Source of the DNA: an uncultured Prolixibacteraceae bacterium | GTDB lineage: Bacteria; Bacteroidota; Bacteroidia; Bacteroidales; Prolixibacteraceae | NCBI GenBank assembly: GCA_937915865.1 | Contig: CALGIG010000070.1 | Coordinates: forward strand, 1-64,000 | Reading direction: 5' to 3' | Length of the DNA: 64,000 bases | Shown: positions 45,536 through 54,209 of the stretch, one piece after another | Layout of the letters: each line of letters opens with the position of its first letter | Numbering within the stretch: the first letter of the stretch is position 1 | Notes under the pieces: generated by a model | The model's input: the letters and a program-made list of their open reading frames with translations, nothing else | The model's database searches: none | What the model was told of the DNA's origin: nothing | Made by a program: the position numbers and the translations under genes

Positions 45536-46676
45536 TTATTGAATACACAGAATTGAGCTCACTGATAATGTCATGGTAAAAACCTAACATCTTTTTCCAT
45601 TTTATTATGGCATGTATCGCAGCCAAGGCATTGAGCTCAGCAATTTGTATATTGCTGGCATACACATCATCTTTGGCATCGTTACCACCAAAAGCTTCCT
45701 TAATATGCCCATAATGTTCCGGAAATCCAGACGTTATTCGAACCAACCCTGAAAGTTGGTTCTCGGACAAATTGACTCCGAGCCCTGAGTCAATAAAAGA
45801 TAGTCCTTTGTCAATCAAATAACCTCCAATTTCTTTTCTCACACTGACGCTATCAACACTTAAAAAGATATAATTCATTTTCCTCAGCACCTCAATGTTA
45901 TCTGGCGTTATGTGCTCTTTGTGAGGAATAATGCGCTTATGCATTTTACCATATCGTCTAGCTAAGTATTCTACTTTCGGTAGCTGTTCTTCCAACTCTT
46001 CAATGGATGCTGCTCCAGGAGCGCGAAAGGCATTGTGAGTATTAAAAACATCCAGGTCATACAAGTGTATCTCATCAACAGGTGTTTTTGATAAAAAATC
46101 AAGGATGTAGGAACCGGTTCCTCCAACTCCGACTAATGCAATTTTCAGAGGTCGGAATAAGTCGTTAAGAAATGTAACATTAGCCCGACTGGCATTTGTA
46201 TCCATGTATACCATTGGACTATCATCCTCGTGCACTACAATTGGTTTTTTTATTTGGGCACATGCTTCTTTATCAAGGTATAGAGCCGGTGAGGATATAA
46301 TGCTAACATATGTTGATACTTTATCGTAATAGTCGGTATATTCGCGACCATCCGGATGGCATGAAAGATAAAAATCACTTATAATATCAGCGAATAAACG
46401 CTGCTTTTGAGGTGAATTTACAAGTGAAGAAACAAAGCTCCCATTAATGTTGCAAGGTCTATCTCCGACGAAATATGCAGTGTGATCTTTCGGTTTACCA
46501 ACAATATTACCGGATGTTGTTAAACTCATCACTAAAAGGCCCGACTTTATTTCCTTTGAACTATTAAGGTAGGGTACATGGTGGATAGCTAAATATCCAC
46601 CACATACTTCTATCTCGTAATTTTCATTCTGCAATCTGAGCAGATCTGAACTACGATTGATGAGTGCTTGCGACAT
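45501..46676 (-). CDS. E2-like (DUF6791) plus ThiF/E1 adenylyltransferase fusion
   Basis: A 391-residue protein. Residues 1-150 are the E2-like DUF6791 domain with HHVPYLNSS (32-40) and a candidate catalytic Cys75 in HTAYFVGDRPCNINGS. Residues 175-365 are a ThiF-type E1: GVGGTGS (183-189), LYDLDVFNTHNAFR (205-218) and SVDS (273-276). No cysteine occurs after Cys139, so the E1 domain cannot form its own thioester. The acyl-adenylate would have to pass straight to the E2 cysteine. It overlaps multiubiquitin by 26 nt and DUF6527 by 35 nt: one tightly coupled operon. Confidence 0.85.
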   Translation of the reverse strand: MSQALINRSSDLLRLQNENYEIEVCGGYLAIHHVPYLNSSKEIKSGLLVMSLTTSGNIVGKPKDHTAYFVGDRPCNINGSFVSSLVNSPQKQRLFADIISDFYLSCHPDGREYTDYYDKVSTYVSIISSPALYLDKEACAQIKKPIVVHEDDSPMVYMDTNASRANVTFLNDLFRPLKIALVGVGGTGSYILDFLSKTPVDEIHLYDLDVFNTHNAFRAPGAASIEELEEQLPKVEYLARRYGKMHKRIIPHKEHITPDNIEVLRKMNYIFLSVDSVSVRKEIGGYLIDKGLSFIDSGLGVNLSENQLSGLVRITSGFPEHYGHIKEAFGGNDAKDDVYASNIQIAELNALAAIHAIIKWKKMLGFYHDIISELNSVYSINDNDILNESAY

Positions 46677-47340
46677 TGAAATTCATATTATTTTTAACAA
46701 ACACTTCTGTGCCTTGGGCAAGCAAACCTTTGGGATTCTGATAAGGTCCATCGGTATATTTCACTTTATAACCCCGATTAGGATCATAATTACCGAAAGC
46801 GAAGATAACGACCTCCTCATATGTAATCTTGGGTTTGTCAAATTTCTTCCGAACCCCGTTCACAATGATTTCAATATCATTGGTATGATGGCGAGATACG
46901 AAATGTTCTACTCCAGGTCGGGCTAAGTCAACCACTTCGTCATCGGTAATCAGGTCATCTTTCCAACCACCTGGAAGATCAAGATAGATTTCATCCGATT
47001 CCGATATTTTACCCAAATCCCGAATTTGAATTCCTCTGATATACTGCTTATACCAAGTGTAAGCTACATTGTTGATAGTAAAGTGTAGCTTTTTCTTGAC
47101 AAAGAAATACTCAGTTTCTGGTCTGGCAAGATTGACTGATTTCTCGTTTTCAATCAGTTCATCTGTGTAAGGTTTAATGATAGACAGAAACAACTCCGTA
47201 TCCATTGGGATACCAGCTAATTGTTTCAGTTCTGCACCAGTTTTGTACTGATCGAATGTCTCATACTCTTTCCCTTCAATAACAAATTTTAAGGGAGTTT
47301 TTGGTTTGTGCGTATCAGGCGCCCCAATATTTAATTCCAT
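46651..47340 (-). CDS. Multiubiquitin protein with three ubiquitin-like domains
   Basis: A 229-residue protein built of three beta-grasp repeats: 17-80, 86-148 and 156-225. The first two end in a shared linker (NLARPETEYF 70-79; DLARPGVEHF 138-147), and each starts with an FxIxGxxY-like strand (FVIEGKEYETF; FTINNVAYTWY; IIVNGVRKKF). It belongs to the Multiubiquitin family. There is no C-terminal Gly-Gly; the end is NVASTHQS. It would be the modifier or scaffold for the adjacent E2-E1 fusion. No JAB peptidase is in this operon. Confidence 0.87.
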   Translation of the reverse strand: MELNIGAPDTHKPKTPLKFVIEGKEYETFDQYKTGAELKQLAGIPMDTELFLSIIKPYTDELIENEKSVNLARPETEYFFVKKKLHFTINNVAYTWYKQYIRGIQIRDLGKISESDEIYLDLPGGWKDDLITDDEVVDLARPGVEHFVSRHHTNDIEIIVNGVRKKFDKPKITYEEVVIFAFGNYDPNRGYKVKYTDGPYQNPKGLLAQGTEVFVKNNMNFNVASTHQS

Positions 47341-47538
47341 GTTAAATTAATTGAATATTAAAAATGTACTTTTTTGAACTGCCTATCATTTCAGCAGTAA
47401 ACAAGAATATCTCCTGATGCTATCAATTCTTCTTTGCTTCTTTAAATTTAATTTGTTGATATTCAGGCGATATTCAATCCTTGTACAAGTAGGATTATAG
47501 CAAAAACACATGGAAACTTGGTTAATTCAAATAAAAGA

Positions 47539-47636
47539 GGTAGTTTTAATCCGCTAAAATTCACTACCAAAAGCTTTGCAAGAGCTTTTGTTTTCCTTTA
47601 AAGGAACCAAGCCAGGTGGTCTCCGCCTGGTTTTTT
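47539..47636 (+). ncRNA. Candidate plus-strand structured RNA in the defence region
   Basis: Between two minus-strand operons lies a run of hairpins: GGTAG...CTACC enclosing TTTTA/TAAAA (about 47539-47568), an 8-bp hairpin 47568-47575 with 47583-47590, a 14-nt palindrome at 47593-47606, and a strong terminator (47612-47619 with 47623-47630, then T6). The T-run is on the plus strand, so it cannot end the neighbouring minus-strand genes. No promoter was recognised. Confidence 0.45.
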
Positions 47637-47672
47637 AATTATCTATACATTATTTTCTTCATTACTATTTTA

Positions 47673-50021
47673 TTATTTAACAACAATACGTTCATCTACT
47701 CTAATATTTTCATGGAGGAAGTTGTATTGCGTCAGTAAGTTGGTAACATCATCATAAACTTTCCCCCTTCTCTGTGGGTCTTTAATTGTTACAATTAAAA
47801 CAAACTCTTGACTTATATCTTTACTATCCTTCATCCTAACATCAAAATCATTTCTATAAGAGGCTTTAAGTTGCAAAAACCAAAGTCTTCCTTTTTGCAG
47901 ACTGGTCCTTTTGTGACTTTCCTGTAATTCATCCAAATCTAAACTCCATTTTTTTATTGGTAAAAATAATCCAGCATGTCCTTCGCTATAACTATGCAAA
48001 AAACGTTCGCTTTTAAAAGCTGTGGTTGCAGATTTTTGTTTTCTTGAACTATATTTTGAGGGTACCAATAAATTTTGAGGGTCATGCATATCAATAGGAT
48101 TGCGCTTGACTTTACTGTCAATTACTTCTACTTTCTTTTCGTAGGTCCCAAATGCAACATCGACATCACTTTGAACATATTCAGCACCATGATAAGAATT
48201 AATCTCTGGTGATGTAACTAAAGTTATTTTTACTTGACCATAAAAATGTCCTTCGTCAATAAGATTTTGAGGGAAGGGGAAGTCCATAATTTTGATATTA
48301 GATCCTTTATCAACGGCATCCATTAGAATCAGAGTAACTTCATTAGGATCATTAAATAAAATATCTCCAATTTTTGCTGGAAGACCAAACCCAATTTGAT
48401 TTATCCTATCCAATAAATTAGCATCAAATTCCTCAGGGTGTTTTGCGGAATGAATCAGTAGTGCTTTAATGAGATCAGGATTGAATTCTTCTTTTAAAGA
48501 TCCGGCCAATTCTGCAGCTAAGGCTGCTACACGTGGTGTACTATAACTCGTTCCTACGGCACTACATATTTTCCCGTCAGAAGAAAATGATTTTACCCCA
48601 TTAATATCAATCTTTCCATCTTTAAATCCGGCGTTTCCGCCATAATGTACCAGATCTGGTTTTATAACATCAGCGCATCCTGGCCCAACCATTGAAAATG
48701 GAGAAGGATAATTTATGGGTGAAATATCTTGTTCTCTTTTGTCGTGAGCTAAAGACCCCACAACTAACGTTCTTATACTTTCAGAGGCTTCAGTGATTCT
48801 ACCTCTAGGAGCTGGTGTTGTTTTGGCAAAATTAGAGCAATTGCCTGCTGCTTTAACTATCAATATGTTATAATCGCTCTGTAATTCGTCAAGATACCTT
48901 GCAAAATCGGAGTATTTACTATCTTCAATTGGAATATCATTTCCTATTGAAAAATTCCAAACTTTTACTTCGGGGTGACTTTTTACCGCCTCCCGCATAA
49001 ATTCAACCATCATGGGTTCGTCGATATATCCAAAATTATTATTTGGATAGATAACGGCTTCGGTTATCTTAAACGGCTTTGTACCAATCCAATCTTTTCC
49101 CTCCAATTCATCGCCGTAGTTAATAATTCCAGCAACAAAGGTTCCATGTGCTTTATCATATTCATTTAATCCGAAGGCTACGTAACTGCCATTTTTCCAA
49201 TCTCTTAAGTGCGGAATGTTACTGATTCCTTCATCAAACACTCCTATTTTAAAGTAGTCAATCCCTGGTTCAGGAGATTTTATTTTTATTTCACCATCCT
49301 CAAGAATTTCACTTTTGCTAAGACTTATGACCGGCATTTTTGTTATAGAAAAAATGCTTTCACTTTCGTTGGAATTAACTAAGGATAAAGGCTTTACTGA
49401 TGATACTCTATAGAGAATAAGATCCCTGGAATAATTCAACTTAATATAATTTACTCCCAACTCTTTGCACAGGTTTTCAAAGCTTCGCTGAGCAATTTCA
49501 TTTAGATTATAATCTCCATAATTGATGAGTTTAACCTTCAAATCTCTTTCTTCGTTTTCAGTAACGTCAATGATGGGTAAAAAATCATGTGCTTCTTCAA
49601 TGGCTGATATGCCTACTATATTTTTCTCTGCATCTAGTATTTTGTTTTCAATTTCCTGTAAATCTTTAGGATTGTCAATTTTAATTAATAGTTCTTCTTC
49701 TCCTATTAGCCCTATGATATTGATTTTCCGTCCTTTGTTAAAAATCTTCCCTATTTCGTTTCGGTACGTTTTTGCCAGCGCATCATTATTTAGTTTTATC
49801 TTTACAACAGTGGGCAGATAATTATTGCTACTTGCCTTTTTCTGCACTTTTTCTTTCAATCCGCCAAAATAGCCTTTGAAATAATTTATTCTTGCTTCAA
49901 GTTTTTCGCCTTCTAAACGAATACGAAGCCCTTGTGTCTCACTTTTAATAACGGGAAGGTTGTTTAAGGCCTTGTCGTTGTCCCGTTTTTTAAATAGTTT
50001 TATTGGTAAATTCCTTTCCAT
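47673..50021 (-). CDS. ietS: Subtilisin-like serine protease, IetS-like
   Basis: A 782-residue S8 peptidase. The catalytic set is complete: Asp263 (IGVFDEGI), His292 (KAHGTFVAGI), oxyanion Asn394 (AAGNC) and Ser492 (VGTSYSTPRVA). There is no signal peptide, so it acts in the cytosol. An N-terminal region of about 250 residues and a C-terminal beta-rich part of about 270 residues flank the protease. It follows an AAA ATPase by 4 nt. That pair is the IetAS arrangement, known from plasmid maintenance and phage defence. Naming rests on domain pairing and order. Confidence 0.85.
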   Translation of the reverse strand: MERNLPIKLFKKRDNDKALNNLPVIKSETQGLRIRLEGEKLEARINYFKGYFGGLKEKVQKKASSNNYLPTVVKIKLNNDALAKTYRNEIGKIFNKGRKINIIGLIGEEELLIKIDNPKDLQEIENKILDAEKNIVGISAIEEAHDFLPIIDVTENEERDLKVKLINYGDYNLNEIAQRSFENLCKELGVNYIKLNYSRDLILYRVSSVKPLSLVNSNESESIFSITKMPVISLSKSEILEDGEIKIKSPEPGIDYFKIGVFDEGISNIPHLRDWKNGSYVAFGLNEYDKAHGTFVAGIINYGDELEGKDWIGTKPFKITEAVIYPNNNFGYIDEPMMVEFMREAVKSHPEVKVWNFSIGNDIPIEDSKYSDFARYLDELQSDYNILIVKAAGNCSNFAKTTPAPRGRITEASESIRTLVVGSLAHDKREQDISPINYPSPFSMVGPGCADVIKPDLVHYGGNAGFKDGKIDINGVKSFSSDGKICSAVGTSYSTPRVAALAAELAGSLKEEFNPDLIKALLIHSAKHPEEFDANLLDRINQIGFGLPAKIGDILFNDPNEVTLILMDAVDKGSNIKIMDFPFPQNLIDEGHFYGQVKITLVTSPEINSYHGAEYVQSDVDVAFGTYEKKVEVIDSKVKRNPIDMHDPQNLLVPSKYSSRKQKSATTAFKSERFLHSYSEGHAGLFLPIKKWSLDLDELQESHKRTSLQKGRLWFLQLKASYRNDFDVRMKDSKDISQEFVLIVTIKDPQRRGKVYDDVTNLLTQYNFLHENIRVDERIVVK

Positions 50022-50025
50022 ATAA

Positions 50026-51117
50026 TTAGTCTTTCAGATTGTTTCTAATTTGACGGATTGAGACATTTAATAAATCAGCAATTTGCAGCTTTGGTACGCC
50101 ATTATCATTCAGATATTTTATTAATTCATCTGAAGTAAAATTACCGTGCTTTTCAAATTGAAAATTCTCAATTAATAAATCATCAATTATAATTTTATCT
50201 CGATTCCCGATAATAGCTTGAGTAATTGCATTAGTTACAATAGAACGAATATCTGATGGCGTCTTTTGCGACAGCAAGTGAATAACCTTATCCATCTTTC
50301 TTTTATCTGAAGAGAAATCATGATTATAGTTATTTGCGTAAAGGGTTAAAAGTTTTCGAATCCCTTCAGCTCCAGGCTGGCTAACTTCGATAACACTATT
50401 AAATCTCCGCCAAATAGCTTTATCCAACAATTCCGGATGGTTTGTTGCTGCTATCAAAATATTATTATGCGAAAATTGATCTATATTTTGCAATAAGCTA
50501 TTAATTACTCTTTTTAATTCACCCATTTCATGTTGGTCATCTCTTGCTTTAGCAATGGCATCAAATTCATCTAAAAATAATATGCATGGCTTACTGTCGG
50601 CATATTCAAATACTCTTCGGATATTTTTTGAAGTATTACCCAATAATGACGATATTAATGAATCCAGTCTTGCGGTAACCAAAGGCAATTTTGTTTGTGC
50701 TGATATATATTTTGCAATTGTTGTTTTTCCCACTCCAGGAGCACCATACAGCAATAAAGTGCTTTGCAAAGGAAACCCCAATGACTTTATTTTATCTTTA
50801 TTTTCTATATGCTTTATAAAATCAAACACCTTATTCTCAACAGTCTCTGGAAGGATTACTTCAAGATTAACTTCTGAGGGATTAAAAATATCAACAATGC
50901 TTAGTCGCGATTCTGTGTCAACGGGTGCTGTGTTAATTAATTGCTCCATAGATAGGGTGGTGGCTCCTTTGTTATCTATAACGTTCCTTATGCCCTTTGC
51001 CAACTGTAAATTTCCTTCCTCAGTTAACTTGTCTGCTAATTTTCTTGCATATTGAATGACTTTGGCTGGCTCGCATTTAAGTCCCCCTTCTATTATTTTT
51101 ATTATTTCAGTATACAT
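50026..51117 (-). CDS. ietA: AAA+ ATPase, IetA-like
   Basis: A 363-residue classical AAA ATPase: Walker A YGAPGVGKTT (124-133), Walker B ILFLDEFDAI (179-188), sensor AATN (223-226) and arginine finger WRRF (236-239). The C-terminal 25 residues (LQIADLLNVSIRQIRNNL) look like a helix-turn-helix. The N-terminal 70 residues are helical and could contact the protease. It directly precedes the subtilase. A consensus promoter and a set of repeated operator-like sites lie upstream. IetAS assignment is by architecture. Confidence 0.83.
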   Translation of the reverse strand: MYTEIIKIIEGGLKCEPAKVIQYARKLADKLTEEGNLQLAKGIRNVIDNKGATTLSMEQLINTAPVDTESRLSIVDIFNPSEVNLEVILPETVENKVFDFIKHIENKDKIKSLGFPLQSTLLLYGAPGVGKTTIAKYISAQTKLPLVTARLDSLISSLLGNTSKNIRRVFEYADSKPCILFLDEFDAIAKARDDQHEMGELKRVINSLLQNIDQFSHNNILIAATNHPELLDKAIWRRFNSVIEVSQPGAEGIRKLLTLYANNYNHDFSSDKRKMDKVIHLLSQKTPSDIRSIVTNAITQAIIGNRDKIIIDDLLIENFQFEKHGNFTSDELIKYLNDNGVPKLQIADLLNVSIRQIRNNLKD

Positions 51118-51145
51118 GGATGTTTATTATAATGATTTTGTGATA

Positions 51146-51247
51146 CAAATATATGATATTTCGTCATTAATTCAAATTAAATCGGAATAAAAATAACAAA
51201 TAATGTAACATTTGTATCAAAAAACGTGTTGTGTGATACAAATGTTA
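51146..51247 (-). promoter_or_regulatory. Promoter and repeated operator-like sites of ietA
   Basis: On the minus strand TTTG (51176-51173), a 19-nt spacer and TATATTTG (51153-51146) form a full Bacteroidota consensus promoter 28 nt before ATG. A perfect 14-bp inverted repeat (51206-51219 with 51234-51247) stands upstream. Its core TGATACAAAT recurs at the promoter (51141-51150), so three copies of one half-site surround the start of transcription. Confidence 0.65.
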
Positions 51248-51540
51248 TTATTGGTCAATGATTTACATAGTGAGAAAATCCAAGAAAACTATTTTTGAAT
51301 TATTTTAACGTGGCCGTGGTTGTGTTTAACCAGAAATCTTGCTTATAGAACCCTGCTTCTAATACATCTTCAGATCCCTTTTTCGAGTAATTTCTTTAAT
51401 GTTGAATCTTGTCAGGAAACTATTTATAAAAAACTAATTTGAATTTTCATTGTCCAATACTTTCAAGTCAGCATGAATTCCGGTCTTTCCTATTTTTCAT
51501 TTCGCTAATGTACTTTGGATATATAAAGCTCAGAAAAGTA
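51248..51540. other. Intergenic stretch, nothing recognised
   Basis: No credible coding frame, strong hairpin or repeat was found between the ietA operator and the first leader element. Confidence 0.4.
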
Positions 51541-51816
51541 GTACTCTCACTTAATTTTCTCACCAAAGTTATTTACGCATTCCGGAAAAGTCAAGGGTGG
51601 CTTTTCTCTCCAATTCTTATGAAAACCACACTTCGTGCTCGGTCAAAAACCGAACGCCCTTTGACCGTTTTGCGCTCAGGGAGTTTTCGGTTTTGTGACA
51701 TTCGCCCTTGACTAGAATCCGGTCTGCTCAATGGTTCACGGTTCAAAATTAACCGGCGAGCTAGACAAATCCTGAGTTAAGCGAAGGAAGCCAAAACAAG
51801 TCCGCAGGGCAGCGGC
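51541..51816 (+). repeat. Repeated leader element, long copy A
   Basis: A 276-nt element shared with copies at 57543 and 59113. Order: TACTCTCACT-like start, AAAGTTATTTACGCAT, GTCAAGGG (51590-51597), a variable insert with its own hairpins, ATTCGCCCTTGAC that pairs with GTCAAGGG, GGTCTGCTCAATGG, AAAATTAACCGGCGAG, a CCT...AGG hairpin, and a final CCGC-AGGGCA-GCGG hairpin (51802-51805 with 51812-51815), 9 nt before ATG 51825. Likely a structured 5' leader that governs translation. Confidence 0.75.
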
Positions 51817-51824
51817 AAAATCAA

Positions 51825-52259
51825 ATGAAAGATTCAAACGAATGGGAAATTGTTTCCACCTATTCAACACGGGAAGCTGTTGCAGATGGCTTTCTTGTCA
51901 AAGTTGAAGCCAAGGCTTCAGAAGAAGCAGGTATTAAGTATCCTGTTTACCTTACACGTGCCGCCTGGGACAAATATGTCGAAGTTCCCAAAGGCATGGA
52001 ACAAGTTCAAAACCTTTCAGACCGCCTTTGGGATGTGCTGTATATGTTTGCTTTTCACGCCCGGAATGTTTCTTCCAATTATTTACAGTTTGATTTTATC
52101 AGCTTTATGCCTGATGAAGGTAACTGGGAGCCTAATGAAAAGCTTGAATCTCCTGAAAATCGACTCAACAGACTGGTTACCCTTAAATCCGTGATTCAGG
52201 CCCAGGATTTCGACGACCCGTCACCTGCCATTTTTATCATGAAACCTAACGAAGACTGA
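51825..52259 (+). CDS. DUF6573-like accessory protein
   Basis: A 144-residue acidic cytosolic protein. The pattern IVSTYSTREAVADGFLVKV at the start and LYMFAFHAR in the middle fit small phage and plasmid proteins of DUF6573. Biochemical role unknown. It stands behind leader element A and begins a three-gene unit (51825, 52262, 52543) with gaps of 2 and 11 nt, closed by a terminator at 52776. Confidence 0.7.
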   Translation: MKDSNEWEIVSTYSTREAVADGFLVKVEAKASEEAGIKYPVYLTRAAWDKYVEVPKGMEQVQNLSDRLWDVLYMFAFHARNVSSNYLQFDFISFMPDEGNWEPNEKLESPENRLNRLVTLKSVIQAQDFDDPSPAIFIMKPNED

Positions 52260-52261
52260 TT

Positions 52262-52531
52262 ATGGCAACTCAAAAATCATCAGGGAATTTCCTCCGTACG
52301 GGGGAGGTTTCTTTTAACGGCTTTATTGCCGGACTTGCTGAGTCCAAAGACAAATACAATCGACATAAAAGCATGGTTTTGTACGGTTCAACTTTCATCA
52401 TCTCAGCATACAAAACCGGAGAAAAGCTTCTGGTAAAGCAGGAATTCAACATTGACGAACTGACTAAAGCCAGAAGGTTCTACCGGTCGATCCGTTTTTT
52501 CAAGCATCATTCAACCTGGCTTCAGGAATAA
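52262..52531 (+). CDS. Small hypothetical protein, 89 residues
   Basis: A beta/alpha-looking basic protein (GEVSFNGFIAGLAESKDKYN). No family recognised. It begins 2 nt after the preceding stop, and codon use matches that gene, so it is very likely translated from the same message. Confidence 0.6.
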   Translation: MATQKSSGNFLRTGEVSFNGFIAGLAESKDKYNRHKSMVLYGSTFIISAYKTGEKLLVKQEFNIDELTKARRFYRSIRFFKHHSTWLQE

Positions 52532-52542
52532 ATCAGCAGACT

Positions 52543-52770
52543 ATGGAAAAACACTGGACAGCTTATCTGCCGGAAGCCGGTAGTATAAGACGAAAAGGCG
52601 AGGATATTTTGTATCTGCATAGTTTATTGGTTCTGGCAAAAAATGAAGTTCAGCAGCTAAATCGAAAGATTGCTGATCTGGAAGATGAAACTTTCCGGAT
52701 GGCCAAAACAGATTGGTCTATCGAGGAAATTGCTGAAGCCAAGCAGAAGGCAAAACGAAAGAGTACTTAA
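52543..52770 (+). CDS. Small helical protein, 75 residues
   Basis: Largely helical, probably coiled coil in the middle (LLVLAKNEVQQLNRKIADLEDE). No family recognised. Last gene of the three-gene unit, directly before a strong terminator. Confidence 0.55.
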   Translation: MEKHWTAYLPEAGSIRRKGEDILYLHSLLVLAKNEVQQLNRKIADLEDETFRMAKTDWSIEEIAEAKQKAKRKST

Positions 52771-52775
52771 CAACT

Positions 52776-52798
52776 GGGGCAGTTTTGCCCCTTTTTTT
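52776..52798 (+). terminator. Rho-independent terminator
   Basis: A GGGGCA-GTTT-TGCCCC hairpin (52776-52791) followed by T7 begins 6 nt after the stop of the 75-residue gene. Confidence 0.85.
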
Positions 52799-53579
52799 AC
52801 TCGTAATAAAGCCATTCTCTCCCCAAAATCAATATGAAACATCAGAATAGCAGCCCCCATGCCTGCGGCCTGTGGCTTTCCATCGTCCGGCATTCCCAAG
52901 CTTGCCTGTCACTTCGTCCCACCTTATTTGCTCTCCGTCCACTGTCATCCACGAGCCTCGTCATCCCGCGCAAGAGAGGCAGATTCCATTTCATTCCATC
53001 AGCTACACTTGCTTTTGCCTTTTCCTCACGTAACAGAAAGTTTGATATAACCCAATTCTTGAAAATGAGAATACCGTTTTCTATTGTGAAAGCGGTTTTT
53101 ACTCCCCAATGATATGCCTTTTCGGATTTTGAGTTTAGAACGTCAATCGCCATTTTGCCACCTTTTAATATTCGCTTCAGGCTTTTTTTCTGTCTGTGAC
53201 ATGCATCTTCATTAAGCTGATCAGATATTGTCCGTTGAACTGTCAAATCCGTGCAGTTCATTGGCCTTCAGAAACCTGTATTAAGCTTGTTCGAATAATT
53301 GCATCGCTTGGACACTGATGAAGGACTTCCGGTTCAAGGCTATCTTTGCATATCCCTTTTCGGCAATGGCTTTTCGGAGAAACTTGGTCACAACGAATTT
53401 TTAAGACAAGCTAAGAATTCTCTGCAAATGTTGGACACGTTTGTGGCGGCCAGTCTCCTCAATCAAAGATTTTCCCGGCATATCCTCGCTATGTTCCGGT
53501 ATTCCAGTTCCTCCCTGATTGCGCCAAAATCCGTGTCCTGTTCACCTGGCACATAATTTTAACTTTAAAAATTCACGTT
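52799..53579. other. Non-coding or decayed stretch
   Basis: Open frames exist on both strands (for example 52842-53261 minus, 52834-53112 and 53299-53556 plus), but none has a recognisable domain and they shadow one another. The 53400-53560 part shows resemblance to the real small gene at 54037 (shared CCGGCATATCCT and GGTATTCC blocks, in a frame broken by a stop). It may therefore hold a decayed copy. Confidence 0.4.
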
Positions 53580-53888
53580 ATGACAACTTTTGAAAAGCAT
53601 TACATTGGGAAAGGAACTCAGATTAATAATCTTGACATCGTAAAAGTAGTTCTTCCGGCAGAAGGTATTGAAGCAGCCATGTTTGAAAGGGAGGGAATCA
53701 AATATCTTGGTTTTGAAGTGGCAAAAATGAAAGCCCCCGACCAATTCGGCAGAACACATACCTGCTACTATCAAACCAAAGTGCAAAAAGCAGACTCAAC
53801 CTATGCGCAGCCTGAAAAACAGAAAAAGGCGAAAAAAACTTCGAAGAAAGAACCCGCAGTTCCTGAAGAGGATGATCTGCCATTCTAA
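53580..53888 (+). CDS. Small protein with an SSB-like acidic C-terminal tip
   Basis: A 102-residue protein. A beta-rich N-terminal domain (1-68) is followed by a Lys-rich linker and the ending EEDDLPF. This closely mimics the DDDIPF tip that SSB uses to dock replication and repair proteins. The N-terminal domain is not an evident OB fold. It might be an SSB substitute or a decoy for SSB partners. It has its own terminator 9 nt after the stop. Confidence 0.7.
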   Translation: MTTFEKHYIGKGTQINNLDIVKVVLPAEGIEAAMFEREGIKYLGFEVAKMKAPDQFGRTHTCYYQTKVQKADSTYAQPEKQKKAKKTSKKEPAVPEEDDLPF

Positions 53889-53896
53889 AATTCCTC

Positions 53897-53918
53897 AAAA
53901 AGCCGAAAGGCTTTTTTT
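53897..53918 (+). terminator. Rho-independent terminator
   Basis: An 8-bp stem (53897-53904 with 53909-53916, loop GAAA) runs into T7. Confidence 0.85.
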
Positions 53919-54036
53919 TATGGTCGTACAGTTATAAATGTTATTCGCTTACCCTTTATTCCGGTTTTTACCGGTTCCCGATACTTCTATCCATTACCAT
54001 TGAGCTGATCAGGTAAGTGTTTCATTGCTTGTTTTT

Positions 54037-54192
54037 ATGAAATTATACGCGAAGATGCAAGGCCCATTTGGAACCGCAGGGCAGACTACACAAAGAATTT
54101 CCGGCATATCCTACCTCGACAAATCGAGGCTTTACGGTATTCCGTTCCTGTTTGTGTATTCCGAAATGGACCTTACGGCGAAAGGCATATAA
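54037..54192 (+). CDS. 51-residue hypothetical protein
   Basis: ATG 54037 opens a protein with balanced composition (GTAGQTTQRISGISYL, GIPFLFVYSEMDL). It ends TAA at 54190-54192, 17 nt before the next small gene. The codons include the motif CCGCAGGGCAG at 54073-54083, also seen in the leader elements, perhaps by chance. A broken relative may exist at about 53430-53560. Function unknown. Confidence 0.45.
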   Translation: MKLYAKMQGPFGTAGQTTQRISGISYLDKSRLYGIPFLFVYSEMDLTAKGI

Positions 54193-54209
54193 TTTTTAAA
54201 AACTATCGC

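Noticed and set aside
50555..51055. 166-codon plus-strand frame
   Set aside because: Antisense to ietA, which has all AAA motifs; composition fits a shadow.
52842..53261. 139-codon minus-strand frame
   Set aside because: Shadows open frames on the other strand, has no domain, and lies in a stretch that looks decayed. A real remnant cannot be excluded.
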